From Heyndrickxia sp050281185 (GTDB lineage: Bacteria; Bacillota; Bacilli; Bacillales; Bacillaceae_C), in assembly GCF_050281185.1 (NCBI RefSeq), contig NZ_JBNNWS010000013.1:62001-126000 (forward strand): a DNA stretch of 64,000 nucleotides. The letters are read 5' to 3'. The notes beneath the pieces are model-generated. The model was not told the origin of the DNA and ran no database searches. It saw only the letters and a list, made by a program, of their open reading frames with translations. Position numbers and translations under genes: made by a program. This document shows positions 25,002 to 34,066 of the stretch, in pieces; within the stretch, counting starts at the first letter, position 1; each line of letters starts with the position of its first letter.

Positions 25002-26285
25002 GTGTACGGAGAACCACTGGCTTTTAGGATGCGACCATCCAATATCGATGAAATTGTAGGTCAGAAAGAAATAATTGGTAAACATACAAGCCTTTATAAA
25101 ATGATAAAAAATGGCTTTGTTCCTTCAATGTTATTGTATGGGGAACCAGGGATTGGAAAAACATCGATTGCCCATGCGATTGCAGGAACTACTGACATTC
25201 CTTTTATCGCTTTAAATGCAACGACTGCCGGTAAAAAAGATGTCGAAGCGGTAGTTGATGAAACGCGATTAACAGGAAATTTAATATTATTTTTAGATGA
25301 AATTCATCGTTTTAATAAAGCACAACAAGATTATCTACTGCCCCATGTGGAAAACGGTACAATTATCTTAATTGGGGCAACTACGGAAAATCCTTTTCAC
25401 GATGTAAACCCTGCTATTCGCAGTCGATGTGGTCAGATAAAGCAATTAAAACGTTTAACTGCTGATGATCTAAACGAATTACTAAAACGAGCTGTCCATG
25501 ATGAGAAAAAAGGATTGGGCAAACTTTCCATTCAAATTACTGATGAACAGTTAAGAAAAATTGCTGTTGGTGCCGGTGGTGACGCTAGAAAGTCATTAAC
25601 ATTGTTAGAATCAATCGTTTATTCATCAAACAAAGAAAATGGAGCATATATTGTTCAAGATGAAATGATCAATGATTTGATTGGGAATATTGGTGTTTAT
25701 GGTGATAAAAAAGGTTCAAATTATTATAATTTACTCTCTAGTCTACAAAAAAGTATTAGAGGGAGTGATGTGGATGCATCACTTTATTATCTAGCTCATT
25801 TACTTGAGATAGGGGATTTAGTTGCTGTTAATCGCCGATTATTGGTAATTGCTTTTGAAGATATCGGATTAGCTAATACATCAGTAGGAACAAATGTCTT
25901 AGCCGCTATTACTGCAAGTGAACGGCTGGGATTGCCTGAGGCACGAATCCCGCTTTCAGTAGCGGTGGTAGAAATGTGCTTATCTTCGAAGTCAAATTCC
26001 GCCTATAAAGCATTAGACCAAGCAATTAACGATATTCGGGACGGGAAAGTTGGAGATATTCCTAAGCATTTACGTGATGGTCATTATGCTGGATCAAAGG
26101 TATTAGGTCATGTAGGATATAAATATCCTCATGATTATCCAATTGGTACATTTGGAGGCTGGGTCAAGCAGGACTACCTTCCAGATAATTTAAAAGGGAA
26201 AAAGTACTATCATCCGATTGAGTCTGGGGAAGAAAAGCGTTTAGCTGCAATTTATAAAAGACTCGAAGAATTTAAGAAGGAATAA
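25002..26285 (+). CDS. rarA: Replication-associated recombination protein A (AAA+ ATPase, MgsA/RarA)
   Basis: 427 residues. Walker A GEPGIGKTS (about 47-55), Walker B LFLDEIHRF (about 96-104), sensor 1 'LIGATTENPFH', arginine finger 'AIRSRC', then the RarA tetramerisation domain ('QKSIRGSDVDASLYYLAHL', 'RLLVIAFEDIGLAN'). It acts at stalled replication forks with SSB. Start: GTG at 25002 follows TTGGAGG at eight bases and matches the family start (E.LAFRMRP). The TTG at 24981 would place the ribosome binding site inside the gene. Confidence 0.95.
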   Translation: MYGEPLAFRMRPSNIDEIVGQKEIIGKHTSLYKMIKNGFVPSMLLYGEPGIGKTSIAHAIAGTTDIPFIALNATTAGKKDVEAVVDETRLTGNLILFLDEIHRFNKAQQDYLLPHVENGTIILIGATTENPFHDVNPAIRSRCGQIKQLKRLTADDLNELLKRAVHDEKKGLGKLSIQITDEQLRKIAVGAGGDARKSLTLLESIVYSSNKENGAYIVQDEMINDLIGNIGVYGDKKGSNYYNLLSSLQKSIRGSDVDASLYYLAHLLEIGDLVAVNRRLLVIAFEDIGLANTSVGTNVLAAITASERLGLPEARIPLSVAVVEMCLSSKSNSAYKALDQAINDIRDGKVGDIPKHLRDGHYAGSKVLGHVGYKYPHDYPIGTFGGWVKQDYLPDNLKGKKYYHPIESGEEKRLAAIYKRLEEFKKE

Positions 26286-26342
26286 GAAGAGTACGAGGCG
26301 CTTTGATCTTTGGACTTGCTGCAAGCTCCGGATATGTTAGAA

Positions 26343-26371
26343 TTCAATTATTTTCTTAACTATGCTATAAT
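26343..26371 (+). promoter_or_regulatory. Promoter of the YczE-like gene and cymR
   Basis: TTCAAT, 17 bp, TATAAT with an extended -10 TG. Confidence 0.6.
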
Positions 26372-26418
26372 GTGAAAAGCTTATTACTATAGATAAATGA
26401 AAGATGAGGCGTATAAAG

Positions 26419-27087
26419 TTGAGTCAAAAGCATCATTTAGGTATTCGCTTTATTATTTTTTGTTTGGGTCTACTTGTTATGGCGTTCGGGCTTGACTTAT
26501 TAATTATCGCCGATCTTGGTCCCACGCCTTGGGATGTTTTACATGTTGGATTATTTACTCAATTTGGTCTGACAATTGGCTCGTGGTCGATAATTGTCGG
26601 ATTTTTTGTTTTAGGAATATCAGCATTGATTATGAAAAAGATTCCAAAAATCGGTGCATACTTGAATATGTTATTACTTGGTCTTTTTATGGATATGTTT
26701 TTAAAGCTTCTAACTGGAATTACTTTAGACTCTTTATTAGAGAAAATAATATTGTTCACCCTTGGGATAATTATCAATGCGATAGGAATGGGGATTTATA
26801 TATCTGCCCAGTTGGGTGCTGGTCCACGTGATAGCTTCATGCTTGCTGTTACATCAAAAACAGGCTGGAAAGTATCTCATGTTCGCCGAGGGATGGAAGT
26901 GATTGTCCTTTTCATAGGTTGGCTGTGCGGGGGACCGGTATTTATCGGAACCATTATTTTTGTTGGTACGATCGGTACTCTTGTCGGACTTACACTACCG
27001 TTTTTTCAAAGGCTATCAGATGGATTAATTAATAAACTAGATAAACATAAAGGCAATAATGAAATAAATCGAGGTGCAAGTATATGA
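26419..27087 (+). CDS. YczE/YyaS/YitT-family membrane protein
   Basis: 222 residues with five or six helices. 'LLIIADLGPTPWDVLHVGL' and, in the second half, 'ISAQLGAGPRDSFMLAV' are the paired 'LG.(G/T)P.D' motifs of the YczE family. Function unknown; YczE in B. subtilis is linked to sfp-dependent lipopeptide production. Start chosen as TTG at 26419, with GAGG nine bases upstream; an ATG 15 bases earlier is possible but has no ribosome binding site. It overlaps cymR by four bases (ATGA), so the two are coupled. This gene is absent from that place in B. subtilis. Confidence 0.85.
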   Translation: MSQKHHLGIRFIIFCLGLLVMAFGLDLLIIADLGPTPWDVLHVGLFTQFGLTIGSWSIIVGFFVLGISALIMKKIPKIGAYLNMLLLGLFMDMFLKLLTGITLDSLLEKIILFTLGIIINAIGMGIYISAQLGAGPRDSFMLAVTSKTGWKVSHVRRGMEVIVLFIGWLCGGPVFIGTIIFVGTIGTLVGLTLPFFQRLSDGLINKLDKHKGNNEINRGASI

Positions 27088-27503
27088 AAATTTCTACAAA
27101 GGGTCGTTATGGCTTAACGATCATGATCGAATTAGGGAAAAGATTCGGTGAGGGTCCTACATCGTTAAAAACGATTGCTCAAATGCATGATTTGTCAGAG
27201 CATTATTTAGAACAATTAATTGCTCCATTAAGAAATGCAAGATTGGTTAAAAGTGTAAGGGGAGCATATGGGGGCTATATCTTAGCAGATGAACCATCAA
27301 AAATTACCGCAGGTGATATTATTCGTGTATTAGAAGGTCCGATAAGCCCTGTAGAAGGAATTGAAGATGAGGAACCTGTAAAGAGAGCTTTATGGATGAA
27401 AATCAGAGATGCGGTAAAGGATGTATTAGATAATACGACGATTGAGGATTTAATTAATTACAAAGATGACGGTGAAACAGAAGCTTATATGTTTTATATC
27501 TAA
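27084..27503 (+). CDS. cymR: Cysteine metabolism repressor CymR (Rrf2 family)
   Basis: 139 residues. The Rrf2 winged helix 'MKISTKGRYGLTIMIELGKRF' with 'DLSEHYLEQLIAPLRNARLVKSVRGAYGG' is unmistakable. It lacks the three Cys residues of iron-sulfur Rrf2 members such as IscR, as expected for CymR. In B. subtilis it represses sulfur and cysteine genes in complex with CysK. Adjacent to the cysteine desulfurase gene. A motif 'GPISPVEG' near residue 90 agrees with CymR. Coupled to the upstream membrane gene. Confidence 0.92.
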   Translation: MKISTKGRYGLTIMIELGKRFGEGPTSLKTIAQMHDLSEHYLEQLIAPLRNARLVKSVRGAYGGYILADEPSKITAGDIIRVLEGPISPVEGIEDEEPVKRALWMKIRDAVKDVLDNTTIEDLINYKDDGETEAYMFYI

Positions 27504-27536
27504 AATAGAGATGCTTTAATATAAGAGGTGAGTTAA

Positions 27537-28685
27537 TTGGAACGTATCTACCTTGATCATGCAGCAACTTCGCCAGTTCATCCGCAAGTTGTCGATGTAA
27601 TGATCAGTGTATTAAATCAATCCTTTGGGAACCCATCAAGTATTCATTCGTTTGGAAGGGAAGCTAGAGGTTTATTAGATGAATCAAGATCGATTATTGC
27701 ACAAAGTATTGGTGCTCATTTTAATGAAATCGTCTTTACAAGTGGAGGAACCGAAGCAGACAATTATGCGATCATTGGTATTGCAGAGGCTATGAAAGAA
27801 AAAGGGAAGCATATCATTACTTCTAAAATTGAACATCATGCCGTACTTCATACATGTGAATATTTAGAGAAACAAGGCTATGACGTCACATATCTAGATG
27901 TAAATGAGGAAGGCCAAATTTCTGTTCAAGACCTAGAAGCAGCTCTTCGTGATGACACCACCCTAGTAACCATCATGTTCGGTAATAATGAAGTTGGTAC
28001 AATTCAGCCAATTAAAGAAATTGGACAATTACTAAAAAATCATCAAGCTTATTTTCACACTGATGCTGTCCAAGCATATGGTGTAATGAAAATAGATGTA
28101 AATGAACTGAACCTAGATTTATTGTCCGTATCTGCACATAAAATAAACGGACCTAAAGGAATTGGATTCCTTTATGTGAAAACAGGAACAAAACTAGTTT
28201 CACGTATTTATGGTGGAGAACAGGAACTAAAACGTCGTGCTGGGACTGAAAACATCGGATCGATTGTTGGTTTTGCAGAAGCTGTAAAAATAGCTCAAAA
28301 CACAATGGAACAAAAACAAAAGCTCTATCAAGAATATAAACAAAAATTTATCGATGTTTTAAACAGCAGGCATATTGATTTTTTTGTAAATGGTTTTTTA
28401 GACTGCAGTTCATTACCACAAGTCTTAAATTTAAGCTTTCCAGGGGCAGATGTTGAAGCAATGCTTGTTAATCTGGATTTAGCAGGTATTGCCGCTTCTA
28501 GTGGTTCTGCTTGTACGGCGGGATCCATTAAACCTTCACATGTACTAGTTGCCATGTTTGGAAAAGATTCTGAGAGATTAAGAAATTCGATTCGATTTAG
28601 CTTTGGATTAAATAATTCAATAGATGAAATAGAAAAAGCAGCAAATGAAGTCGCTGCAATTGTCGGACGGATGAAAAAAGTCTAG
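27537..28685 (+). CDS. yrvO: Cysteine desulfurase (NifS/IscS-like, YrvO)
   Basis: 382 residues. PLP-binding lysine in SAHKINGPKG (Lys about 202) and active-site cysteine in SSGSACTAGS (about 325). It strips sulfur from cysteine. In B. subtilis YrvO hands that sulfur directly to MnmA, whose gene follows here by 16 bases. Start TTG with GAGGTGA upstream. Downstream of cymR, so probably under cysteine-responsive control together with mnmA, but no CymR site was identified. Confidence 0.94.
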   Translation: MERIYLDHAATSPVHPQVVDVMISVLNQSFGNPSSIHSFGREARGLLDESRSIIAQSIGAHFNEIVFTSGGTEADNYAIIGIAEAMKEKGKHIITSKIEHHAVLHTCEYLEKQGYDVTYLDVNEEGQISVQDLEAALRDDTTLVTIMFGNNEVGTIQPIKEIGQLLKNHQAYFHTDAVQAYGVMKIDVNELNLDLLSVSAHKINGPKGIGFLYVKTGTKLVSRIYGGEQELKRRAGTENIGSIVGFAEAVKIAQNTMEQKQKLYQEYKQKFIDVLNSRHIDFFVNGFLDCSSLPQVLNLSFPGADVEAMLVNLDLAGIAASSGSACTAGSIKPSHVLVAMFGKDSERLRNSIRFSFGLNNSIDEIEKAANEVAAIVGRMKKV

Positions 28686-28701
28686 AAAGTAGGGAGGATA
28701 A

Positions 28702-29817
28702 ATGAAAAAATCACCAAAAGATACAAGAGTGGTGGTAGGAATGTCAGGTGGTGTTGATTCATCTGTTGCTGCCCTTTTGTTAAAACAACAAGGTTATGAT
28801 GTAATTGGGATTTTTATGAAAAATTGGGACGATACTGATGAGTTCGGAGTTTGTACAGCTACAGAGGATTATAATGATGTCATCCGAGTATGTAATCAAA
28901 TAGGAATTCCGTATTATGCTGTGAACTTTGAGAAACAGTATTGGGAGAAAGTGTTTACTTATTTTCTTGATGAATATAAAGCAGGAAGAACTCCAAATCC
29001 TGATGTTATGTGTAATAAAGAAATTAAATTTAAAGCATTTTTAGAGCATGCGATGAATCTTGGCGCTGATTATTTGGCAACAGGACATTATGCGAGAGTT
29101 GCATTCCAAGATGGGGAATATAAAATGCTTAGAGGTTTGGATGAAAATAAAGATCAAACTTATTTTTTAAATCAGCTAAGTCAAGATCAATTGGAAAAAG
29201 TATTATTTCCAATCGGTGATATCGATAAGAAACGTGTAAGAGAAATCGCGCTTGAGGCTGGTCTAGCTACAGCTACTAAAAAAGATAGTACCGGGATATG
29301 TTTTATTGGGGAAAGAAATTTCAAGGAGTTTTTAAGTAATTATTTGCCTGCCCAAAAGGGATTAATGAAAACATTATCATGTAAAAAAATGGGTGAGCAT
29401 GATGGTCTAATGTATTACACCATCGGCCAAAGGCACGGTTTAGGAATCGGCGGTTCAGGTGAACCATGGTTTGTAGTCGGAAAAGACCTTAAAGAAAATG
29501 TTTTATTTGTAGAACAAGGCTTCGACCATGATTCATTATATTCTAATTCCATAACAGCAGTAAATGTGGGTTGGGTTTCAAATCATGATAAGAATACAGA
29601 ATTTACTTGTACGGCAAAATTCCGTTATCGTCAACCTGATAATAAAGTTACCGTGAAGATATTACCAAACAATGAGCTTGAGGTAATATTTGATGAACCT
29701 ATTCGAGCTGTAACTCCTGGACAAGCAGTAGTTTTTTATAATGGTGAGGAATGTCTGGGCGGCGGCACGATTGATAAAGTTTTTAAAAATGATGAACAAT
29801 TATTATATGTTGGATAA
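28702..29817 (+). CDS. mnmA: tRNA-specific 2-thiouridylase MnmA
   Basis: 371 residues. PP-loop GMSGGVDSS (13-21), the two catalytic cysteines in NPDVMCN (about 107) and TGICFIG (about 200), and C-terminal beta-barrel domains. It makes 2-thiouridine at the wobble position of tRNA-Lys, -Glu and -Gln. Preceded by its sulfur donor gene and followed by a strong terminator. Ribosome binding site AGGGAGG. Confidence 0.97.
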   Translation: MKKSPKDTRVVVGMSGGVDSSVAALLLKQQGYDVIGIFMKNWDDTDEFGVCTATEDYNDVIRVCNQIGIPYYAVNFEKQYWEKVFTYFLDEYKAGRTPNPDVMCNKEIKFKAFLEHAMNLGADYLATGHYARVAFQDGEYKMLRGLDENKDQTYFLNQLSQDQLEKVLFPIGDIDKKRVREIALEAGLATATKKDSTGICFIGERNFKEFLSNYLPAQKGLMKTLSCKKMGEHDGLMYYTIGQRHGLGIGGSGEPWFVVGKDLKENVLFVEQGFDHDSLYSNSITAVNVGWVSNHDKNTEFTCTAKFRYRQPDNKVTVKILPNNELEVIFDEPIRAVTPGQAVVFYNGEECLGGGTIDKVFKNDEQLLYVG

Positions 29818-29820
29818 TGA

Positions 29821-29869
29821 AATAAGGGTTACCCATAAGTGTATAACACGATTGGGTACCCTTATTTTT
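29821..29869 (+). terminator. Terminator of the cymR-yrvO-mnmA unit
   Basis: AATAAGGGT(T)ACCCA / TGGGTACCCTTATT stem with one bulged base, then TTT. Confidence 0.88.
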
Positions 29870-29911
29870 CCTTAAATGAGTTTAAGCACTAATTGTCATC
29901 ATGATCGTTCG

Positions 29912-29940
29912 TTTAATATATGAACCTGCTATGTTATAAT
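29912..29940 (+). promoter_or_regulatory. Promoter of the TPR gene
   Basis: TTTAAT, 17 bp, TATAAT with extended -10 TG. Confidence 0.65.
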
Positions 29941-29976
29941 TGCGGATAGAATATTATGTTTCGGGGTGTAAATAAA

Positions 29977-30645
29977 TTGGATAAGAATAAAAAAGGGATT
30001 GAATTTTTACAACAAGGTAAATTTGAGGAAGCCATTAAATTTTTCACAGAGGCAATCGAGGAAAATCCAAATGATGCAGTTGCCTATATTAATTTCGGAA
30101 ATGTACTTGTTGCTGTTAAGGAAATTGATCGAGCAAAGAAATTTTTTGAAAAGGCGATAGAAATTGATAAAGGTGCTTCTGCAGCTTATTATTGCTTAGG
30201 AAATTTATATTATGAACAAGAGCAATATGAACAAGCAGTAAAACAATTTGAACAAGCAGAAAATACAGGACTACATACAAATGATGTTTATTTTATGATA
30301 GGGATGAGTTTTGTTCAGCTAGGAAGTGTAAAATTAGCGATCCCTTATTTACAACGAAGTGTTGAATTGAATGAAGATGATATAGAAGCAAGATTTCAAT
30401 ATGCTTTAGTATTGGCCCAATCAGAAATTTATGAAGAGGCAATTAAACAATTCGAATTAGTTGTGAAGAGGGAACCTGAACATGCTGATGCATATTACAA
30501 TTTAGGAGTAGCCTATTTAGGATATTATGAAAATCAAGAAAAGGCGGAAGAATTTTTTCATAAGGCTATTGAAATTCAACCTGATCACATTTTATCAGGT
30601 TATGGTTTAAAAATGATTGAAAAATTAAAAGAAGCGAATGAATAA
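29977..30645 (+). CDS. yrrB: Tetratricopeptide-repeat protein (YrrB)
   Basis: 222 residues made of about six 34-residue TPR units, for example 'GKFEEAIKFFTEAIEENPND' and 'EEAIKQFELVVKREPEHADA'. No catalytic domain, signal peptide or membrane helix, so it is a cytoplasmic protein-binding scaffold; the partner is unknown. Located between mnmA and recD2 as B. subtilis yrrB. Start TTG at 29977 with GGGGTG upstream; an ATG at 29956 has no ribosome binding site. Confidence 0.88.
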   Translation: MDKNKKGIEFLQQGKFEEAIKFFTEAIEENPNDAVAYINFGNVLVAVKEIDRAKKFFEKAIEIDKGASAAYYCLGNLYYEQEQYEQAVKQFEQAENTGLHTNDVYFMIGMSFVQLGSVKLAIPYLQRSVELNEDDIEARFQYALVLAQSEIYEEAIKQFELVVKREPEHADAYYNLGVAYLGYYENQEKAEEFFHKAIEIQPDHILSGYGLKMIEKLKEANE

Positions 30646-30672
30646 TTTCCCGCTGCAAAAGGGGGGCTCAAG

Positions 30673-33066
30673 TTGGAGCAACAAAATTCTTTGGATCTAT
30701 TTGGAAATGATGAAAAATATATTAAAGGACGTCATCTCGTCACGATCTTTCATAATGAACAAAATCTCTATTCTGTAATTAGAATAAGAATCGACGAGTC
30801 CAACCTTGAGACAGATGAAAGAGAAGCGGTCATTACAGGATATTTCCCAAAAATTCATGAGCAGGAAACCTATGTTTTTTATGGCAACATGCAGGATCAT
30901 CCAAAGTTCGGAGCACAATTTCAGGCCAAACATTTTAAAAAGGAGATTCCACATACAAAGGAAGGAATTATTACTTATTTATCAAGCGAAATTTTTAGTG
31001 GAATTGGGAAAAAAACTGCGGAGAGGATTGTAAAGGAACTAGGAGAAAATGCAATTAGTAAAATTCTGGAACAACCATCCTTACTTGATTCAATACCTAA
31101 ATTACCACCAGAAAAAGCAAAAAGCTTATATGATAAATTAGTTGAACATCAAGGACTAGAACAAGTGATGATCGGTTTAAATCAATATGGATTTGGTCCA
31201 CATATCTCAATGAAAATTTACCAAGTGTATAAAGAACAAGCTTTGGACATTATACAAAAAAACCCTTTTAAGCTAGTTGAAGATATTGATGGAATAGGCT
31301 TCGGCCGGGCAGATGAAATCGGAAAACAACTAGGTATGGTGGGAAATCATTCTGATCGAATCAAAGCTGGCTGTATGTATTCTCTAGAAATGGAATGCTT
31401 ACAAAATGGGCATGTTTATATGGAAGCAGAAGAATTACTTCCTAAAGTCAAAAAACTATTAGAGGAATCACAACCCATTACAATTGAGTACACCGATATT
31501 TCTGCCGAGATCATTAAACTTGCTGAAGAAAGCAAAGTGGTTGTAGAAAATAATAAAGTTTACATTCCTTCTTTATATTTTTCAGAGAAAGGTATAGTAA
31601 CTAATATCGAGCGTATCCTTGCTCAAGAGGAGTTTACTGATCAATTTCCAGAATCAGAATTTTTACTTGCACTAGGTGAACTTGAAGAGCGAATTGGTGT
31701 TCATTATGCGCCTTCGCAAAAAGAGGCAATTCAAAAAGCTCTTATGTCCCCTATGATGCTCCTTACTGGTGGACCTGGTACAGGTAAAACGACTGTTATT
31801 AAAGGTATTGTTGAATTATATGCAGAACTAAATGGCTGTTCATTAGAACCAAAGGACTATAATAAAGAAAATCCATTTCCAATAATATTAACAGCTCCAA
31901 CTGGTAGGGCTGCTAAAAGAATGTCTGAATCCACTGGCCTGCCTGCTATGACAATTCATCGATTACTAGGTATGACAGGCCAGGAAGAGTTAGATTTGAA
32001 TGAAGACAAAAAAATTGATGGGAAATTAGTTATCGTTGATGAAGTGTCAATGGTTGATACATGGTTAGCATATCAGCTTTTAAAGGCATTACCTGATCAT
32101 ATACAAGTAATTTTTGTTGGTGATGAGGATCAGCTCCCATCAGTTGGACCGGGTCAAGTTTTAAAGGATTTACTAAAGTCTCATGTTATTCAAACTGTAC
32201 AACTAACAGATATTTATCGCCAATCAGATGGTTCATCGATTATTGAGTTAGCACATGAAATAAAGAACGGAAAAATCCCGAATAATGTAACAAAGCAGCA
32301 TAAGGACCGTTCTTTTATTCGTTGTACCACACAGCAGATTCCTGAAGTTATTGAAAAAATCGTTTTAAGTGCAAAGCGAAAGGGTTACACTCAGAAAGAT
32401 GTACAAGTCTTGGCTCCTATGTACAGAGGTGCAGCAGGGATTGATCGATTAAATGTACTGCTTCAAGAAATTTTTAACCCGAATGATACTGGCAATAGGA
32501 AAGAAATTAGCTTTGGTGAAATCAAGTATCGCATTGGAGATAAAGTTTTACAATTAGTAAACCAGCCTGAAAAGCATGTTTTTAATGGTGATATAGGAGA
32601 GATTATCTCTATTTTTTATGCAAAAGAAAATACAGAGAAGCAAGACTTAATTATTATTTCCTTCGATGGGATTGAAGTGACTTATACTAGGCAAGATTTT
32701 AATCAATTTACACATGCCTACTGTTGTTCAATCCATAAATCACAAGGAAGTGAGTTTCCAATTGTCATCCTGCCAGTTGTAAAGAGTTATTATCGAATGC
32801 TTCGGAGAAATCTTTTATATACAGCCATCACAAGAAGTAAACAATCATTAATACTTTGTGGTGAAGAAGAAGCATTTCGTCTAGGGATAGAGCGAGAGGA
32901 TGATCAACTTAGGAAAACGAGTCTTTATGATAAATTAAGTATATTATCAAACATCAAGCAGGAATTTGCAGAGGTTAAAAACGATTTTATTTTTTCTAAA
33001 GAAAATATGATGGATATTGACCCGATGATCGGCATGGAAAACGTTACCCCTTATGATTTTATGTAA
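30673..33066 (+). CDS. recD2: ATP-dependent DNA helicase RecD2
   Basis: 797 residues. The N-terminal RecD2-specific region contains helix-hairpin-helix segments ('EIFSGIGKKTAERIVKELG', 'VEDIDGIGFGRADEIG'). The SF1B helicase core follows: Walker A TGGPGTGKTTV near 366, Walker B IVDEVSM near 454, 'GDEDQLPSVGPG', and C-terminal 'HKSQGSEFPIVI' near 688. A 5'-3' helicase in replication-fork and mismatch repair, without RecBC. Start TTG behind GGGGGG. Directly downstream of the TPR gene. Confidence 0.96.
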   Translation: MEQQNSLDLFGNDEKYIKGRHLVTIFHNEQNLYSVIRIRIDESNLETDEREAVITGYFPKIHEQETYVFYGNMQDHPKFGAQFQAKHFKKEIPHTKEGIITYLSSEIFSGIGKKTAERIVKELGENAISKILEQPSLLDSIPKLPPEKAKSLYDKLVEHQGLEQVMIGLNQYGFGPHISMKIYQVYKEQALDIIQKNPFKLVEDIDGIGFGRADEIGKQLGMVGNHSDRIKAGCMYSLEMECLQNGHVYMEAEELLPKVKKLLEESQPITIEYTDISAEIIKLAEESKVVVENNKVYIPSLYFSEKGIVTNIERILAQEEFTDQFPESEFLLALGELEERIGVHYAPSQKEAIQKALMSPMMLLTGGPGTGKTTVIKGIVELYAELNGCSLEPKDYNKENPFPIILTAPTGRAAKRMSESTGLPAMTIHRLLGMTGQEELDLNEDKKIDGKLVIVDEVSMVDTWLAYQLLKALPDHIQVIFVGDEDQLPSVGPGQVLKDLLKSHVIQTVQLTDIYRQSDGSSIIELAHEIKNGKIPNNVTKQHKDRSFIRCTTQQIPEVIEKIVLSAKRKGYTQKDVQVLAPMYRGAAGIDRLNVLLQEIFNPNDTGNRKEISFGEIKYRIGDKVLQLVNQPEKHVFNGDIGEIISIFYAKENTEKQDLIIISFDGIEVTYTRQDFNQFTHAYCCSIHKSQGSEFPIVILPVVKSYYRMLRRNLLYTAITRSKQSLILCGEEEAFRLGIEREDDQLRKTSLYDKLSILSNIKQEFAEVKNDFIFSKENMMDIDPMIGMENVTPYDFM

Positions 33067-33108
33067 ATGGACAGACACTATAAATGTTCGAAAAAGGTGG
33101 GGTGGCTT

Positions 33109-33627
33109 TTGAGAACATTATCTCTTCTAAAAGGAATGCCTGTTTATAGTGCAGAAGGAAACATTTTGGGTGAGGTTTGTGATTTAGGTATATCTGATGA
33201 GGGGAAAATAAAATGTCTGCTAATTAAGACGAAAAAATTTTTCAATAATTTATATCGGTTACCAATTTATCAAGTTGAATCTTATGGAGATAATGGGATC
33301 GTTCTTCGAAATGAAAGCAATCTTGAAAAATTTAAGGAACAAGAAGAAGAGTACACATTATGTCACTCCAATCCGCTATTAAAGAAATTAACTATTTCAA
33401 AAAGCGGAGATCAGCTGGGATTGCTAGAAGACGTATACTTTATCGAGGAAGTGGGCACTATTATAGGGTACGAACTAACAGATGGCTTCTTTACCGATAT
33501 TTTTGAAGGAAAAAAAGTTGTCCAGACAAACAATCCCCCTGAGTTTGGAAAGGATGCCATCATCGTATCGGTAAATCATATGCGAGGTGGCGTAACCTAT
33601 GATAAAATGTCCAAATTGCCAAAGTAA
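33109..33627 (+). CDS. yrrD: PRC-barrel domain protein (YrrD)
   Basis: 172 residues with two PRC-barrel-like halves ('LLKGMPVYSAEGNILGEVCDL' and 'KSGDQLGLLEDVYFIEEVGTIIGYEL'). PRC-barrels are small beta domains found in RNA-processing and photosynthetic proteins; the role here is unknown. Start TTG at 33109 with AGGTGGGG upstream, giving the usual YrrD start (MRT.S.LKG.PV). The ATG that abuts the recD2 stop is poorly supported. The last 29 bases overlap the next gene. Confidence 0.85.
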   Translation: MRTLSLLKGMPVYSAEGNILGEVCDLGISDEGKIKCLLIKTKKFFNNLYRLPIYQVESYGDNGIVLRNESNLEKFKEQEEEYTLCHSNPLLKKLTISKSGDQLGLLEDVYFIEEVGTIIGYELTDGFFTDIFEGKKVVQTNNPPEFGKDAIIVSVNHMRGGVTYDKMSKLPK

Positions 33628-33787
33628 AGATCTTGGTAAAATTGGTATTAACCAATATTATTGTTGGAATTGCTTTATCGAGCTCTCCATAGCTAAAGAG
33701 ACTATTTTAACTCATCAAGTGGAAGAAGATGGAACACTAAGTTCTTTAGATGACCTATTTGACGAGGAATCGCGCAGATTAAGTTAA
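33599..33787 (+). CDS. Small zinc-ribbon protein
   Basis: 62 residues. Two CxxC knuckles, IKCPNCQ near the start and YYCWNCF about 18 residues later, form a four-cysteine zinc ribbon, followed by an acidic tail ending 'SLDDLFDEESRRLS'. ATG preceded by GAGGTGG within the end of yrrD, so translation is coupled. Possibly the counterpart of B. subtilis yrzR, which I place in this position from memory. Function unknown. Confidence 0.8.
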   Translation: MIKCPNCQSKDLGKIGINQYYCWNCFIELSIAKETILTHQVEEDGTLSSLDDLFDEESRRLS

Positions 33788-33806
33788 TTGGAAGGGGTGT
33801 ATTGTT

Positions 33807-33941
33807 TTGAATAAAACGATCTTCTCCTTGCTAGGCTTTGGAGCAGGGGTAGCAGCTACTGCATTTTCACAACGACAAGGATACTTCGACAACAGACAAG
33901 TAAAAAAAATGACAAAGCGATTAAGAAAAGCTTTTAGATAA
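33807..33941 (+). CDS. yrzQ: YrzQ-like (DUF3918) small protein
   Basis: 44 residues, starting TTG with GGAAGGGG upstream. It reads MNKTIFSLLGFGAGVAATAF followed by a basic tail (QVKKMTKRLRKAF): one short hydrophobic segment then a positively charged helix. This is the DUF3918/YrzQ pattern, and the position after yrrD and the zinc-ribbon gene supports it. Probably a small membrane-associated protein; function unknown. A terminator begins 12 bases after the stop. Confidence 0.78.
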   Translation: MNKTIFSLLGFGAGVAATAFSQRQGYFDNRQVKKMTKRLRKAFR

Positions 33942-33952
33942 AATAATTGGAG

Positions 33953-33980
33953 GCTGTCTCTTTCATGAGACAGCTTTTTT
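33953..33980 (+). terminator. Terminator of the yrrB-recD2-yrrD-yrzQ unit
   Basis: GCTGTCTC / GAGACAGC stem, 6-base loop, T6 run. Confidence 0.92.
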
Positions 33981-34066
33981 CAGTTTTTCCCAACTATCGG
34001 TAGTTGCTTTTAATAGATGGATAGGATTTCTCTTTTTACTAATACTAGTGAAAGGAGGGATTGAAG